64,000 nt of DNA from an uncultured Pelagibacteraceae bacterium (GTDB lineage Bacteria; Pseudomonadota; Alphaproteobacteria; Pelagibacterales; Pelagibacteraceae). Location of the stretch: positions 46,775-110,774 of the forward strand of contig CACGZG010000004.1 of the NCBI GenBank assembly GCA_902577525.1, read 5' to 3'. Under the pieces are notes generated by a model, which did not search any database, was not told where the DNA came from, and worked only from the letters and a program-made list of their open reading frames with translations. The position numbers and the translations under genes are program-made. Shown here in pieces: positions 30,180 through 40,378 of the stretch (its first letter is position 1; each line of letters starts with the position of its first letter).

Positions 30180-31028
30180 ATGATCAGAATTTATCCATTT
30201 ATTTTTATTTTGTTATGGTCATCTGCTTTCATTACAACAAAGCCAATCGTTGATAATAGTGATCCTTTTGCAGCTCTAACATTTCGATTTTTTATTGTGG
30301 CAATAGGATTTTATTCATTTTCAATTTTTTTAAATCAGTCAGTGCTAGTTAAAAGAAAAAATGTTATCGAGTCAGTTTTAAGTGGTGTTTTATTTCATGG
30401 ATTTTATTTGGGAGGCGTTTTTTTTTCAATTTCAATTGGGATGCCAGCGGGAATAGCTGCTTTGATAGTTACATTGCAACCAATTTTAACAAATTTACTA
30501 AGTGGTCCAATTTTAAATGAAAAAGTAACATTAAAACAATGGATTGGTGCTTTTTTAGGTTTCATTGGTGCTTCATTAGTTTTAGGATTAGATATAGGTT
30601 CGAAAATACCTTTTTTAGGTTTAGTGGCCACTTTAGTTGCTTTAATTTCAATTACAGCGTCCACTATTTGGCAAAAGAAATTAAGTAATAATTTACCCTT
30701 ATCGGTAAGTAATTTTTATCAAGCTGTTGGTGGATGTTTATTCCATGTAATAATTGTGATTTTTTTTGCAAAAGCATCCATAAATTTTTCATCAACTTTT
30801 TTAATAGCGATGAGTCATCAAATTTTTCTAGTTTCATTTGGAGCATTTACAATTTTAATGTTTTTAATAAAAAAAAATTCAGCAAGCAAAACGGTTTCAA
30901 TATTTTTTTTAATACCAGCTGTTTCAGCTATAATGGGTTGGTTTTTTCTCGACGAAATATTAACCAAAATTGATGTTATTGGTTTTATTATTGCAACTAT
31001 CGGTGTGTATATTGCTACTAGAAAATAA
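30180..31028 (+). CDS. EamA/DMT-family transporter
   Basis: WSSAFITTKPIVDNSDPFAALTFRF; about 10 TM helices; start at MIRIYPF. Confidence 0.88.
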   Translation: MIRIYPFIFILLWSSAFITTKPIVDNSDPFAALTFRFFIVAIGFYSFSIFLNQSVLVKRKNVIESVLSGVLFHGFYLGGVFFSISIGMPAGIAALIVTLQPILTNLLSGPILNEKVTLKQWIGAFLGFIGASLVLGLDIGSKIPFLGLVATLVALISITASTIWQKKLSNNLPLSVSNFYQAVGGCLFHVIIVIFFAKASINFSSTFLIAMSHQIFLVSFGAFTILMFLIKKNSASKTVSIFFLIPAVSAIMGWFFLDEILTKIDVIGFIIATIGVYIATRK

Positions 31029-31030
31029 AT

Positions 31031-31612
31031 TTATATTGCCTTGTATCCAAATTCCAAACAAGAGTCTGTAATAGAGTGATATAATGACTCACCAAAACTT
31101 CTAAGACCAGATATTCTTGCTTTTTTTGGATTATCTGAAATAAAATCAATTGTGATATTAATCCCGTTATAAACTGAATTTGCACAATCACCAGACTTAA
31201 AAGAACTTATATCTAGTGGACAACCTTTTTTAAGTATTTCATTAACTAAGTTTCCCTCTAACTCAATTATTGTTCTGGAATGTGAGATATCTGTTATTGC
31301 AAAGTCTAATTCATTAAATTTTTTTTTTTCTTTTTCAATTAAATTTAAGTTAGAGGAAAAAACTAACCAATTATTTGGTCCTAACCATAATATTCTAGTA
31401 TTTGAATTTGAAGATGATTTAAGTGAAGATGGTAAATTTAATTCATCTACATGTATATTTGAAATATCGAAATTCGAATTTTTAAATTTTGCTATTTGAA
31501 ATATTAATAATTTATTTACTTCAGAAACCTTCAGTAAATCATTATCATTTTTACCACTATAATCTCCAAACTTTCCAGTTTTGTGAACAAAATTTAACGG
31601 TGAAATATGCAT
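31031..31612 (-). CDS. soxG: Sarcosine oxidase gamma (or NMG dehydrogenase MgdD) subunit
   Basis: Position in soxBDAG order; ILWLGPNNWLVFS; DISHSRTIIELEG. Confidence 0.8.
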   Translation of the reverse strand: MHISPLNFVHKTGKFGDYSGKNDNDLLKVSEVNKLLIFQIAKFKNSNFDISNIHVDELNLPSSLKSSSNSNTRILWLGPNNWLVFSSNLNLIEKEKKKFNELDFAITDISHSRTIIELEGNLVNEILKKGCPLDISSFKSGDCANSVYNGINITIDFISDNPKKARISGLRSFGESLYHSITDSCLEFGYKAI

Positions 31613-34608
31613 TATGATCTCACTCTCTTTCCCTCACGATCAACATAATGAGATGAGATTATTTCAACCTCAATTGCAGTTTTTTTTAATGGAGAAACTG
31701 CAAATAATTTTTTTCCAATCATATTTTTACCATCTTTTACTATTGCTAATGAGAATGGATTATTATTTTCAACACTCCAACAAGATGAGGATACATGTCC
31801 TAGTTTTGGATTAGGAAGTTTTGCATTTTTATCAACAACTAAATGAGATCCTTCTGGAATAGTGGATTTTTTATCTGTTGGAACGAGACCAACAATTTTT
31901 TGTCTATCTGCTTTGTTAAATGCTTCTTTTTGAAGAGATCGTTTACCAATAAAATCTTTTTTCTTTGATACTAAGCCCTCTAATGAAACATCATAAGGAA
32001 CCGTTCTACCATCTAACTCTGGCCCTGCCACATGTCCCATTTCAATTCTTAAAGTTGATAGAGCCTCGGTCCCGTATGGTTGAATATTAAAATCTTTTCC
32101 AATTTCCATCATCTTTTCCCACATAAAAAGACCATGATCTGACTCAACGTTTATCTCATATGCAAGTTCGCCAGAAAAAGAAATTCTGAATATTTTGGCT
32201 TTTACTCCAAATAAATCACCTTCTATGTAACCCATAAAAGGAAGGGCTTCATTACTTACATTAATATTAGGAAATAATTTTGCCAACACATCTCTTGATT
32301 TTGGACCTGCAAGTGCAGCTCCAGCCCATTGTTCTGTTGTTGAAACAACATTCACGTTTAATTCTGGCCAAACAATTTGTAAATAATATTCTAGATGAGA
32401 CAAAACATTTGCAGCTTGAGCAGTCGTTGTGGTCATATGATAATGATTTTCAGAAATTCTGGTAGTTGTTCCGTCATCCATTACTATTCCATCTTCTCTT
32501 AACATCACGCCGTACCTTGCTTTACCAACAGGAAGTTTTAACCAAGCATTCGTATATACTCTGTTTAAAAATTCTGCAGCATCTGGTCCTTTGATGTCAA
32601 TTTTTCCTAGTGTGGTTACATCACAAATACCTACATGCTCTCTTACATTTTTTGCCTCTCTTTTTGAAGCTTCAAACAAATTTTCTTTTCCTTGTTTGTA
32701 ATATCTTGGTCTTTTCCAAGCTCCAGCGTCAACAAAGACTGCATTATTTTTTTCATGCCATGTATGCATTGGAGTTTTTCTTGTAGGCATATACTCCATA
32801 TCAACCTCTCTTCCAACAATTGTACCAATTGTGATTGGAGTAAACGGAGGTCTAAAAGTGGTGTGACCGACCTGAGGAACTATTTTTTTTTCAACATCAG
32901 CAACTAATTGAAGACCGTTAAGATTGCTTGTACGACCTTGGTCGGTTGCCATTCCTAAGGTTGTGTATCTTTTCACGTGTTCAATTGATCTGTAACCTTC
33001 ACGTAAAGCAACTTCAATGTCTGAAACAGCAACATCATTTTGAAAATCTACAAAACGTTTAAAATTCTTACCCTTTGGCATAGGAGAACACCAAAATTTG
33101 TCATGTGAATTTTTTTTAGATTCGTTTGAATTAGGAGTTGAAGTGGAGTTATTTTTTTTAGTGATATTTTTTGAGACTTCAAATCCAATTTTAAAACCCT
33201 CTTCTAAAGTATCTTTTAAAGTAAAAGTCCCCTTAGAGGCTCCAATGGATATTTCATGTTGTTTCGATTTGTCTGGAATGAAAGCATCTATTTGATCATT
33301 AAACTTAAGTTTATTGCCAGACTGTGATGCTAAATGAACAGTAGGTGTCCAAAAACCAGATACACATATACAGTCACAATCAATTTTCTCATTATTTTCA
33401 AACCCAGTTTTATCTTTATTTAATTTTCCGATTTGTGCTGATTTTACTTTTTTGTATCCATTTGCAGCAATTACAGCGTGAGAAAATTTAATTTTAATAT
33501 TTTGATTTTTAGCAGCATCAATTAGTTCAGATGATTGTTCTTCTCTTGTGTCTAGAATAATTGGATCAATTCCTTGTTTTTTAAATTCTAAAGCTGTTTC
33601 ATATGCGCTATCATTATTTGTAAATATTAAAGGTTTCTTGCCAACTAATACTCCATACACTTTAATATACTCTTTTGCAGCAGCTGACAAAAATACACCT
33701 GGAGTATCATTGTTACCAAAAACTATTGGTCTTTCTATTGAACCTGTAGACAATAAAACTTCTTTAGCTCTAATATACCACAATCTTTGTCTCGGAGTAT
33801 GCTTAGGCTTATCTTTTAAGTGATCACCAGTTCTCTCAAACATAACCATCATGTTGTGATCATAATATCCAAAAACTTGTGATCTATTTTTTACAATCAC
33901 ATTTGGCATCTCTTTTAACTCAGTTATGATTTTATCTGCCCATTCCTTACCTGATAAATTATCTATAGTAACATCGTCTATTAACAAAGACCCACCAAAC
34001 CTAGGTTTATCTTCAGCAAGAATAACTTTTGCACCATTCTTTGCTGCTGAATAAGCACTAGATAAGCCAGCAGGTCCAGATCCAGTTACAAGTAAATCAC
34101 AATATTCATATTTATGTTCGTATCTTTCTCTATCCTTTTCTATTGATGCAATACCAAGACCAGCTGCCTTTCTTATAAATGGTTCATAAACCTTGTACCA
34201 AAAACTTTTTGGCCACATAAAAGTTTTATAATAAAAACCTGCTGGAAAAAACTTATTCAAAAAATTATTTATAGCTCCAATATCAAATTCTACAGAGGGC
34301 CAACAATTTTGACTTGTGGCTTCAATACCCTCAACTAATTCAATTTCAGTTGCATTTACATTAGGCTCTGAATGATTATTTAATTTAACTTGTAATTTTG
34401 CATTAGGTTCATCTACACCTGCACCAAAAAAACCTCTTGGTCTATGATATTTAAAACTTCTACCAACTAAATGAACACCATTAGCAAGCAAGGCTGAAGC
34501 CAATGTGTCACCTTCATAACCGATATATTTTTTACCATTAAACTTAAAAACAATTTCTTTGTTTCTATTAATTAACCCCTCATTATTTAAACGATGTGAT
34601 TGACTCAT
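31612..34608 (-). CDS. soxA: Sarcosine oxidase alpha (or MgdC) subunit
   Basis: 998 aa; GDTLASALLANGVHLVGRSFKYHRPRGFFGAG; FAD domain; C-terminal GcvT-like domain. Confidence 0.9.
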   Translation of the reverse strand: MSQSHRLNNEGLINRNKEIVFKFNGKKYIGYEGDTLASALLANGVHLVGRSFKYHRPRGFFGAGVDEPNAKLQVKLNNHSEPNVNATEIELVEGIEATSQNCWPSVEFDIGAINNFLNKFFPAGFYYKTFMWPKSFWYKVYEPFIRKAAGLGIASIEKDRERYEHKYEYCDLLVTGSGPAGLSSAYSAAKNGAKVILAEDKPRFGGSLLIDDVTIDNLSGKEWADKIITELKEMPNVIVKNRSQVFGYYDHNMMVMFERTGDHLKDKPKHTPRQRLWYIRAKEVLLSTGSIERPIVFGNNDTPGVFLSAAAKEYIKVYGVLVGKKPLIFTNNDSAYETALEFKKQGIDPIILDTREEQSSELIDAAKNQNIKIKFSHAVIAANGYKKVKSAQIGKLNKDKTGFENNEKIDCDCICVSGFWTPTVHLASQSGNKLKFNDQIDAFIPDKSKQHEISIGASKGTFTLKDTLEEGFKIGFEVSKNITKKNNSTSTPNSNESKKNSHDKFWCSPMPKGKNFKRFVDFQNDVAVSDIEVALREGYRSIEHVKRYTTLGMATDQGRTSNLNGLQLVADVEKKIVPQVGHTTFRPPFTPITIGTIVGREVDMEYMPTRKTPMHTWHEKNNAVFVDAGAWKRPRYYKQGKENLFEASKREAKNVREHVGICDVTTLGKIDIKGPDAAEFLNRVYTNAWLKLPVGKARYGVMLREDGIVMDDGTTTRISENHYHMTTTTAQAANVLSHLEYYLQIVWPELNVNVVSTTEQWAGAALAGPKSRDVLAKLFPNINVSNEALPFMGYIEGDLFGVKAKIFRISFSGELAYEINVESDHGLFMWEKMMEIGKDFNIQPYGTEALSTLRIEMGHVAGPELDGRTVPYDVSLEGLVSKKKDFIGKRSLQKEAFNKADRQKIVGLVPTDKKSTIPEGSHLVVDKNAKLPNPKLGHVSSSCWSVENNNPFSLAIVKDGKNMIGKKLFAVSPLKKTAIEVEIISSHYVDREGKRVRS

Positions 34609-34874
34609 TTGATTTCTTCATTAATTTTAGCAGTTTTAAAAATTTCGTGAGTAACAGTATCTCTTTGAACTCTAAACCATTGTCTACAGCCAGCGATATG
34701 ATGCCATAACTCTATATGTTTTCCTCTCGGGCTTTTTCTTAAATAAACAAACTCGTCCCATTTTTCATCAGTTACTTCTTGATTTAATTGTGGTCTCACA
34801 ACTGTTCCATCTCCACCATAGGCAAATTCTTTTTGTGATCGATCTCCACAATATGGACACTTGATATTAAGCAT
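34605..34874 (-). CDS. soxD: Sarcosine oxidase delta (or MgdB) subunit
   Basis: CPYCGDRSQKEFAYGGDG; HHIAGCRQWFRVQRDTVTHEI. Confidence 0.93.
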   Translation of the reverse strand: MLNIKCPYCGDRSQKEFAYGGDGTVVRPQLNQEVTDEKWDEFVYLRKSPRGKHIELWHHIAGCRQWFRVQRDTVTHEIFKTAKINEEIK

Positions 34875-36131
34875 TTATGAAATCCAAGTTTTTGTTCCTA
34901 GACCTTTTTCGTCCAACAAATATCCTTTTGAAAATCTATCAAGACTAAAACCCTCATTTAATTCATGAACTCTATCCTGAGCGATAGTGTGAGCAAAAGT
35001 CCAGCCAGAAGATGGTACAGATTTAAAACCACCATAACACCAACCACAATTTAAATATAATCCCTCTATATGTGTCTTGTCAATTATTGGTGAACCATCC
35101 ATTGACATATCCATAATACCACCCCAAGTTCTGAGCATTTTTAATCTGCTTAAAAAAGGAAACAATGCTATCCCTCCAGTTAATACATGTTGAATAGTTG
35201 GTAAATTACCTTTTTGAGCATAGCTATTATAACCATCGAGATCTCCGCCCATAACCATTTCACCTTTATCAGATTGACTAATATAAAAATGTCCAGCACC
35301 AAAAGTTACAACTCCATCTAATACTGGTTTAACTGGTTCAGAGACACAAGCTTGAAGTAAATGAGTTTCTATTGGCAATGTCATATTTAATTTTTCTGCT
35401 AAAATATTTGTACTACCTGCAACACAAAGTCCTATTTTTTTTGTTTTTATATCGCCTCTGGATGTTCTAACTCCTAAAATTTTTCCTCCCGAGACATCAA
35501 ATCCAGTTACCTCACAATTTTGTATAATATCTACCCCCATAGAGTCAGCTTGACGAGCATAACCCCACGCAACAGCATCATGTCTAGCTGTACCTGCACT
35601 TGGTTGAGCAAGACCTCCAAAGATTGGGTATCTTACATCCTCTGAAAAATCTGCCATTGGAATTATCTTTTTAACTTCATCTCTATTCAACAAGACTGCA
35701 TCTATCCCGTTTAATCTCATCGAGTTTCCTCTACGAGCATATGCATTCATTTGTGCATCCGAGTGAGCTAAGTTTATAATCCCCCTTGGCGAAAACATTA
35801 CATTGAAATTTAATTCCTGGGACATGTTTCTCCATAAATTCATTCCAAATTCGTTAAACCTCGCATTATCATCGTACATAAAGTTAGATCTAATTATTGT
35901 TGTATTTCTTCCAATATTTCCTCCACCGATCCATCCCTTTTCAATCACAGCTATATTTGTAATTTTATGTTCTTTTGCTAAATAATACGCTGTTGCTAAA
36001 CCATGACCTCCTCCTCCAATAATAACTGCATCATACTCACTCTTGGGATTAGGATCTTTCCAAGCTAAGTCCCATTTTTCATGATTTGAAAAAGCGTTCT
36101 TGATTAAGCTAAATATTGAATATTTTTGCAT
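34875..36131 (-). CDS. soxB: Sarcosine oxidase beta (or MgdA) subunit
   Basis: DAVIIGGGGHGLATAYYLAKEHKITNIAVIEKGWIGGGNIGRNTTIIRSNF; CGWCYGGFKSVPSSGW. Confidence 0.93.
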   Translation of the reverse strand: MQKYSIFSLIKNAFSNHEKWDLAWKDPNPKSEYDAVIIGGGGHGLATAYYLAKEHKITNIAVIEKGWIGGGNIGRNTTIIRSNFMYDDNARFNEFGMNLWRNMSQELNFNVMFSPRGIINLAHSDAQMNAYARRGNSMRLNGIDAVLLNRDEVKKIIPMADFSEDVRYPIFGGLAQPSAGTARHDAVAWGYARQADSMGVDIIQNCEVTGFDVSGGKILGVRTSRGDIKTKKIGLCVAGSTNILAEKLNMTLPIETHLLQACVSEPVKPVLDGVVTFGAGHFYISQSDKGEMVMGGDLDGYNSYAQKGNLPTIQHVLTGGIALFPFLSRLKMLRTWGGIMDMSMDGSPIIDKTHIEGLYLNCGWCYGGFKSVPSSGWTFAHTIAQDRVHELNEGFSLDRFSKGYLLDEKGLGTKTWIS

Positions 36132-36256
36132 AATTGAATTTTATAATAATGAATATAAATAGTTCATATTTTTTTTATATATAATTTTTAGATATTTCCA
36201 AAGGCTCTAAAAAGAGATACTAATCAACCAATTTTATATATTTTAAAAGATATTAT

Positions 36257-37939
36257 ATGAGTGGAGTAAAGTCGGATATCCAAATAGCAAGAGAAGCAAA
36301 AATGCAGCCAATCAAAGATATTTTGGCTAAAATCAATGTACCAGATGAAAGTTCAGCATTTAGCCCAATGGGCAGACATATAGCCAAAATAAATTTAGAC
36401 TATTTAAATACTTTAAAAAAAAAGGACGGAAACTTAATTTTAGTAACTGCAATTACACCAACTCCTGCTGGAGAAGGTAAGACTACAACTTCGGTTGGGC
36501 TAAATGATGGATTAAATAAAATTGGAAAAAAATCTATTGTTTGTTTGAGAGAGCCAAGTCTTGGACCATCATTTGGTATGAAAGGCGGAGCTGCTGGGGG
36601 TGGGTATGCACAAGTAGTGCCAATGGAGCAAATAAATTTACATTTTACTGGCGATTTTCATGCAATAACTTCGGCTCACAATCTTTTATCTGCATTAATT
36701 GATAACCATATTTACTGGGGCAATAAACTTAATATTGATGTCAGAAGAGTTGTTTGGAAAAGAGTTATGGATATGAATGATAGATCTTTGAGATCTATAG
36801 TGGTTGATCTTGGTGGGGTTGCAAATGGATACCCTAGACAAGACGGTTTTGATATTACAGTTGCTTCTGAGATCATGGCAATCTTTTGTTTGGCAACTGA
36901 TTTGAAAGATTTAGAAAATAGAATTGGTAATATTACAATTGCTTATACAAGAGACAGGAAAGCAATTTATGCAAAAGATTTAAATGCTCAAGGTCCAATG
37001 ACTGTTCTTTTGAAAGAAGCAATTAGACCAAATGTGACTCAAACTTTAGAAAATAATCCTGCAATTATTCATGGAGGACCTTTTGCAAATATTGCACATG
37101 GTTGTAATTCTGTAATTGCAACGAAAGCAGGTCTTAAATTAGCTGATTATGTTGTAACAGAGGCTGGCTTTGGTGCAGATCTTGGAGCTGAAAAATTTTT
37201 AGATATAAAATGTAGAAAATCAGGAATTAAACCTGATTGTGTAGTTATAGTTGCTACTATTAGAGCCTTAAAAATGCACGGCGGTTTATCAAAAGAAGAA
37301 TTAAAAAAAGAAGATGTTAAAGCTCTAAAAAAGGGATTAGTAAATTTAGAAAGACATATTAACAACACTAGAAAGTTTGGTTTACCAGTTACTATTGCTG
37401 TAAATCACTTTATAACTGACACTGAGGAAGAAATGAAAACTTTACTTGATTTTTGTAAAACTCAGGGAGTTAAAGCATCAAAATGCACTCACTGGTCTAA
37501 TGGAAGTGAAGGTACAAAAGAATTAGCAAAAAATGTTGCTGAAATATGTGAAGATAAAAAAAATACATTTAAATATTTATATGAAGATAGTCTTCCATTA
37601 TTTAAAAAAATAGAAAAAATTGCACAAGAAATTTATCATGCAAGTGAAGTTGTAGCTGATACAAAAGTAAGACAACAATTAAAGGATTTTGAGGAGAAAG
37701 GTTACGGTAAGCTTCCAGTTTGTATTGCAAAAACTCAATATAGTTTTTCAACAGATCCAAATTTAAAAGGTGCGCCTACAGGACATGTTTTACCAGTTAG
37801 AGAAGTTAGATTGTCATCTGGTGCTGAATTTATTGTAGTTGTTTGTGGTGAGATAATGACTATGCCTGGTTTACCAAGAGTTCCAGCAGCCGACTCAATT
37901 AAACTCAATGATAAAGGTGATATTGAGGGTCTATTCTAA
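36257..37939 (+). CDS. fhs: Formate-tetrahydrofolate ligase
   Basis: [59 protein letters not shown]. Confidence 0.97.
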   Translation: MSGVKSDIQIAREAKMQPIKDILAKINVPDESSAFSPMGRHIAKINLDYLNTLKKKDGNLILVTAITPTPAGEGKTTTSVGLNDGLNKIGKKSIVCLREPSLGPSFGMKGGAAGGGYAQVVPMEQINLHFTGDFHAITSAHNLLSALIDNHIYWGNKLNIDVRRVVWKRVMDMNDRSLRSIVVDLGGVANGYPRQDGFDITVASEIMAIFCLATDLKDLENRIGNITIAYTRDRKAIYAKDLNAQGPMTVLLKEAIRPNVTQTLENNPAIIHGGPFANIAHGCNSVIATKAGLKLADYVVTEAGFGADLGAEKFLDIKCRKSGIKPDCVVIVATIRALKMHGGLSKEELKKEDVKALKKGLVNLERHINNTRKFGLPVTIAVNHFITDTEEEMKTLLDFCKTQGVKASKCTHWSNGSEGTKELAKNVAEICEDKKNTFKYLYEDSLPLFKKIEKIAQEIYHASEVVADTKVRQQLKDFEEKGYGKLPVCIAKTQYSFSTDPNLKGAPTGHVLPVREVRLSSGAEFIVVVCGEIMTMPGLPRVPAADSIKLNDKGDIEGLF

Positions 37940-38898
37940 ACTTTGATTTTAAGTTTTTTATTACCCTGAATAGTCCTTATTAAATTTATCATCAAAGGTA
38001 TTTTTTTTTTATTTATTTTTTTTAGAATAAAAGGTGCAATCTCTCTTGCTAATTGCTCACCCTCAACAGTATCATTTGGCATAAATTTTTTTTTGGCAGT
38101 TTTGAATGTATATCCCATACCGAGATATTCTCCCATTTTACTATTTCTACCTCCAGCTGCACTAACATATAGGTCTCCTGCTCCAGCAAGTCCTAAAGTA
38201 GTTTCTTCTTTGCCTTTAAAATATTTTGTTAAATATTTCATTTCTAAAATTGATTTCTGAAATAGATTTGATGAAGCATTTAAGCTTTGACCGGCACCAA
38301 TTATCATTGAATATATATTTTTTATTGCTGAACAAACCTCGACCCCAATAATATCTTTTGAGAATTCTGTAAGATAATAATTTGTTGAAATTCTTTTTCC
38401 AATTTTTTTAGCAAAATTAATATTTTTATTTGCAATAACTACGCTTGTTTGATTTTTTCTTGCTAATTCTTTTGCTAAACAAGGGCCTTTTAAAACTGAT
38501 ACATTCCTGATACCAGAATTTCTTCTTAGATTTTCTGAAATTGTTAAAATTTTTTTGCTTTTATTTAAATATTTTAGTCCTTTAGTGAGCACTAAAACAG
38601 GTGTCTTTATTTTTTTATCTTTTAATTTTTTACAAATAAAATCAATTCCTGGTAAACTTAAAGCAATTACCAATAAATCAAATTTTTCATTTAATAGATC
38701 ATTTGAAAATTTTCTAAATTTCAATTTTTTAGGTAGTTTAATCTTTAATGCTGAATGAAACTTTCTTTTTGAGGATAAGTCTTTTATAAATCTTTTTGAA
38801 TAAGGTTCAGTAATTGTCACATCATTTTTATTTTCTAGACACGGGATCGTAAAGGCTGATCCCATTGCTCCACCACCAATTATCAAAATTTTTTTCAT
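37936..38898 (-). CDS. gpsA: Glycerol-3-phosphate dehydrogenase (NAD(P)+)-like
   Basis: [63 protein letters not shown]; 4-nt convergent overlap with fhs. Confidence 0.85.
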   Translation of the reverse strand: MKKILIIGGGAMGSAFTIPCLENKNDVTITEPYSKRFIKDLSSKRKFHSALKIKLPKKLKFRKFSNDLLNEKFDLLVIALSLPGIDFICKKLKDKKIKTPVLVLTKGLKYLNKSKKILTISENLRRNSGIRNVSVLKGPCLAKELARKNQTSVVIANKNINFAKKIGKRISTNYYLTEFSKDIIGVEVCSAIKNIYSMIIGAGQSLNASSNLFQKSILEMKYLTKYFKGKEETTLGLAGAGDLYVSAAGGRNSKMGEYLGMGYTFKTAKKKFMPNDTVEGEQLAREIAPFILKKINKKKIPLMINLIRTIQGNKKLKIKV

Positions 38899-39039
38899 AT
38901 ACTTAGCTTAAAAATTACATGTTTAATACAACACATACGAGAGAAAGTAATCTCAAATAATCTTAATTATAATGCAATATTTTATTTTAAATTTAAGTAA
39001 TTTGTTAGTAAAATAAATTCTAAAATTACAACGCATCTA

Positions 39040-40371
39040 ATGACTAAAGTAGCAATTATAGGAGCTGGACCATGTGGACTGTCGATGCTCAGAGCATTTG
39101 AGTTAGCTGAAAAAAATGGTGAGAAAATTCCTGAAATAGTTTGTTTTGAAAAACAAGAAGATTGGGGAGGATTATGGAACTATAATTGGAGAACTGGTTC
39201 TGATCAATATGGAGATCCCATACATAATAGTATGTACAGATATCTTTGGTCAAATGGACCAAAAGAATGTTTAGAGTTTGCAGATTATTCATTTGATGAA
39301 CACTTTGGAAAACCCATCCCTTCTTTTCCACCCAGAGCAGTTTTATATGACTATATCATTGGTAGATTAAACAAGGGAAAGATGAAAAGTAAAATTAAAT
39401 TCAATACTAGGGTAGTAGGGACAATATTTAAAAATGATAAATTTGAAATTAGTTATCAAGATAAAGTAAATGATAAAATTTTGAAAGATAATTTTGACTA
39501 TGTAGTTGTATCAACTGGTCATTTTTCAGTTCCATTTATTCCAGAATATAAAGGAATGAATTCATTTCCAGGGAGAATTATGCACTCTCATGATTTTAGA
39601 GATGCTGAGGAATTTAGAAATAAAAATGTAATTGTTTTAGGGAGTAGTTATTCTGCAGAAGATGTTGCGCTCCAATGCAACAAGTACGGGGCCAAAAGTG
39701 TAACAATAGGATACAGACATAATCCTATGGGATTTAAATGGCCAAAAGGAATGAAAGAAGTTCATTACCTTGATAAATTAGAAGGTAAAAAAGCAATTTT
39801 TAAAGATGGTACAGAACAAGAAGCAGATGTTGTAATTTTATGTACTGGTTATCTTCATCATTTTCCTTTTTTAGAAGAGAGTTTACAATTAAAAACTAGA
39901 AATAGATTATACCCACCAAAACTATACAAAGGAGTTGTTTGGCAGAATAATCACAAACTTTTATATCTTGGCATGCAAGATCAATTTCATACATTTAATA
40001 TGTTTGATTGTCAGGCTTGGTACGCAAGAGATGTAATAATGAATAAAATTAAAATACCTAATGAGAAAGAAATTGAGAGTGATATTAATAAATGGGTTAC
40101 TTTAGAAGAAAAATTAGAAAATCCAGATCAAATGATTGATTTTCAAACTGAATATACAAAAGAGCTTCATGAAATGTCAGATTATCCAAAAATAGATTTT
40201 GAATTGATAAGAAAACATTTTAAAGAATGGGAACATCACAAAGTCGAAGATATACTTACTTATAGAAACAAATCTTTCTCTTCACCTGTAACAGGATCTG
40301 TTGCACCAATTCATCATACTCCATGGGCAAATGCTATGGATGACTCATTGAAATCTTTCTTAGATAAATAA
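39040..40371 (+). CDS. tmm: Trimethylamine monooxygenase (flavin-containing)
   Basis: IGAGPCGLSMLRAFE; FSVPFIPEYKGMNSFPGRIMHSHDFRDAEEFRNKNVIVLGSSYSAEDVALQC; YLGMQDQFHTFNMFDCQAW; adjacent tmo/tdm. Confidence 0.93.
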   Translation: MTKVAIIGAGPCGLSMLRAFELAEKNGEKIPEIVCFEKQEDWGGLWNYNWRTGSDQYGDPIHNSMYRYLWSNGPKECLEFADYSFDEHFGKPIPSFPPRAVLYDYIIGRLNKGKMKSKIKFNTRVVGTIFKNDKFEISYQDKVNDKILKDNFDYVVVSTGHFSVPFIPEYKGMNSFPGRIMHSHDFRDAEEFRNKNVIVLGSSYSAEDVALQCNKYGAKSVTIGYRHNPMGFKWPKGMKEVHYLDKLEGKKAIFKDGTEQEADVVILCTGYLHHFPFLEESLQLKTRNRLYPPKLYKGVVWQNNHKLLYLGMQDQFHTFNMFDCQAWYARDVIMNKIKIPNEKEIESDINKWVTLEEKLENPDQMIDFQTEYTKELHEMSDYPKIDFELIRKHFKEWEHHKVEDILTYRNKSFSSPVTGSVAPIHHTPWANAMDDSLKSFLDK

Positions 40372-40378
40372 ATTAGAA

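Noticed and set aside
37936-37939. fhs/gpsA convergent 4-nt overlap as a regulatory feature
   Set aside because: Such overlaps recur in this compact genome (29733-29743, 22630-22633) and are explained by streamlining.
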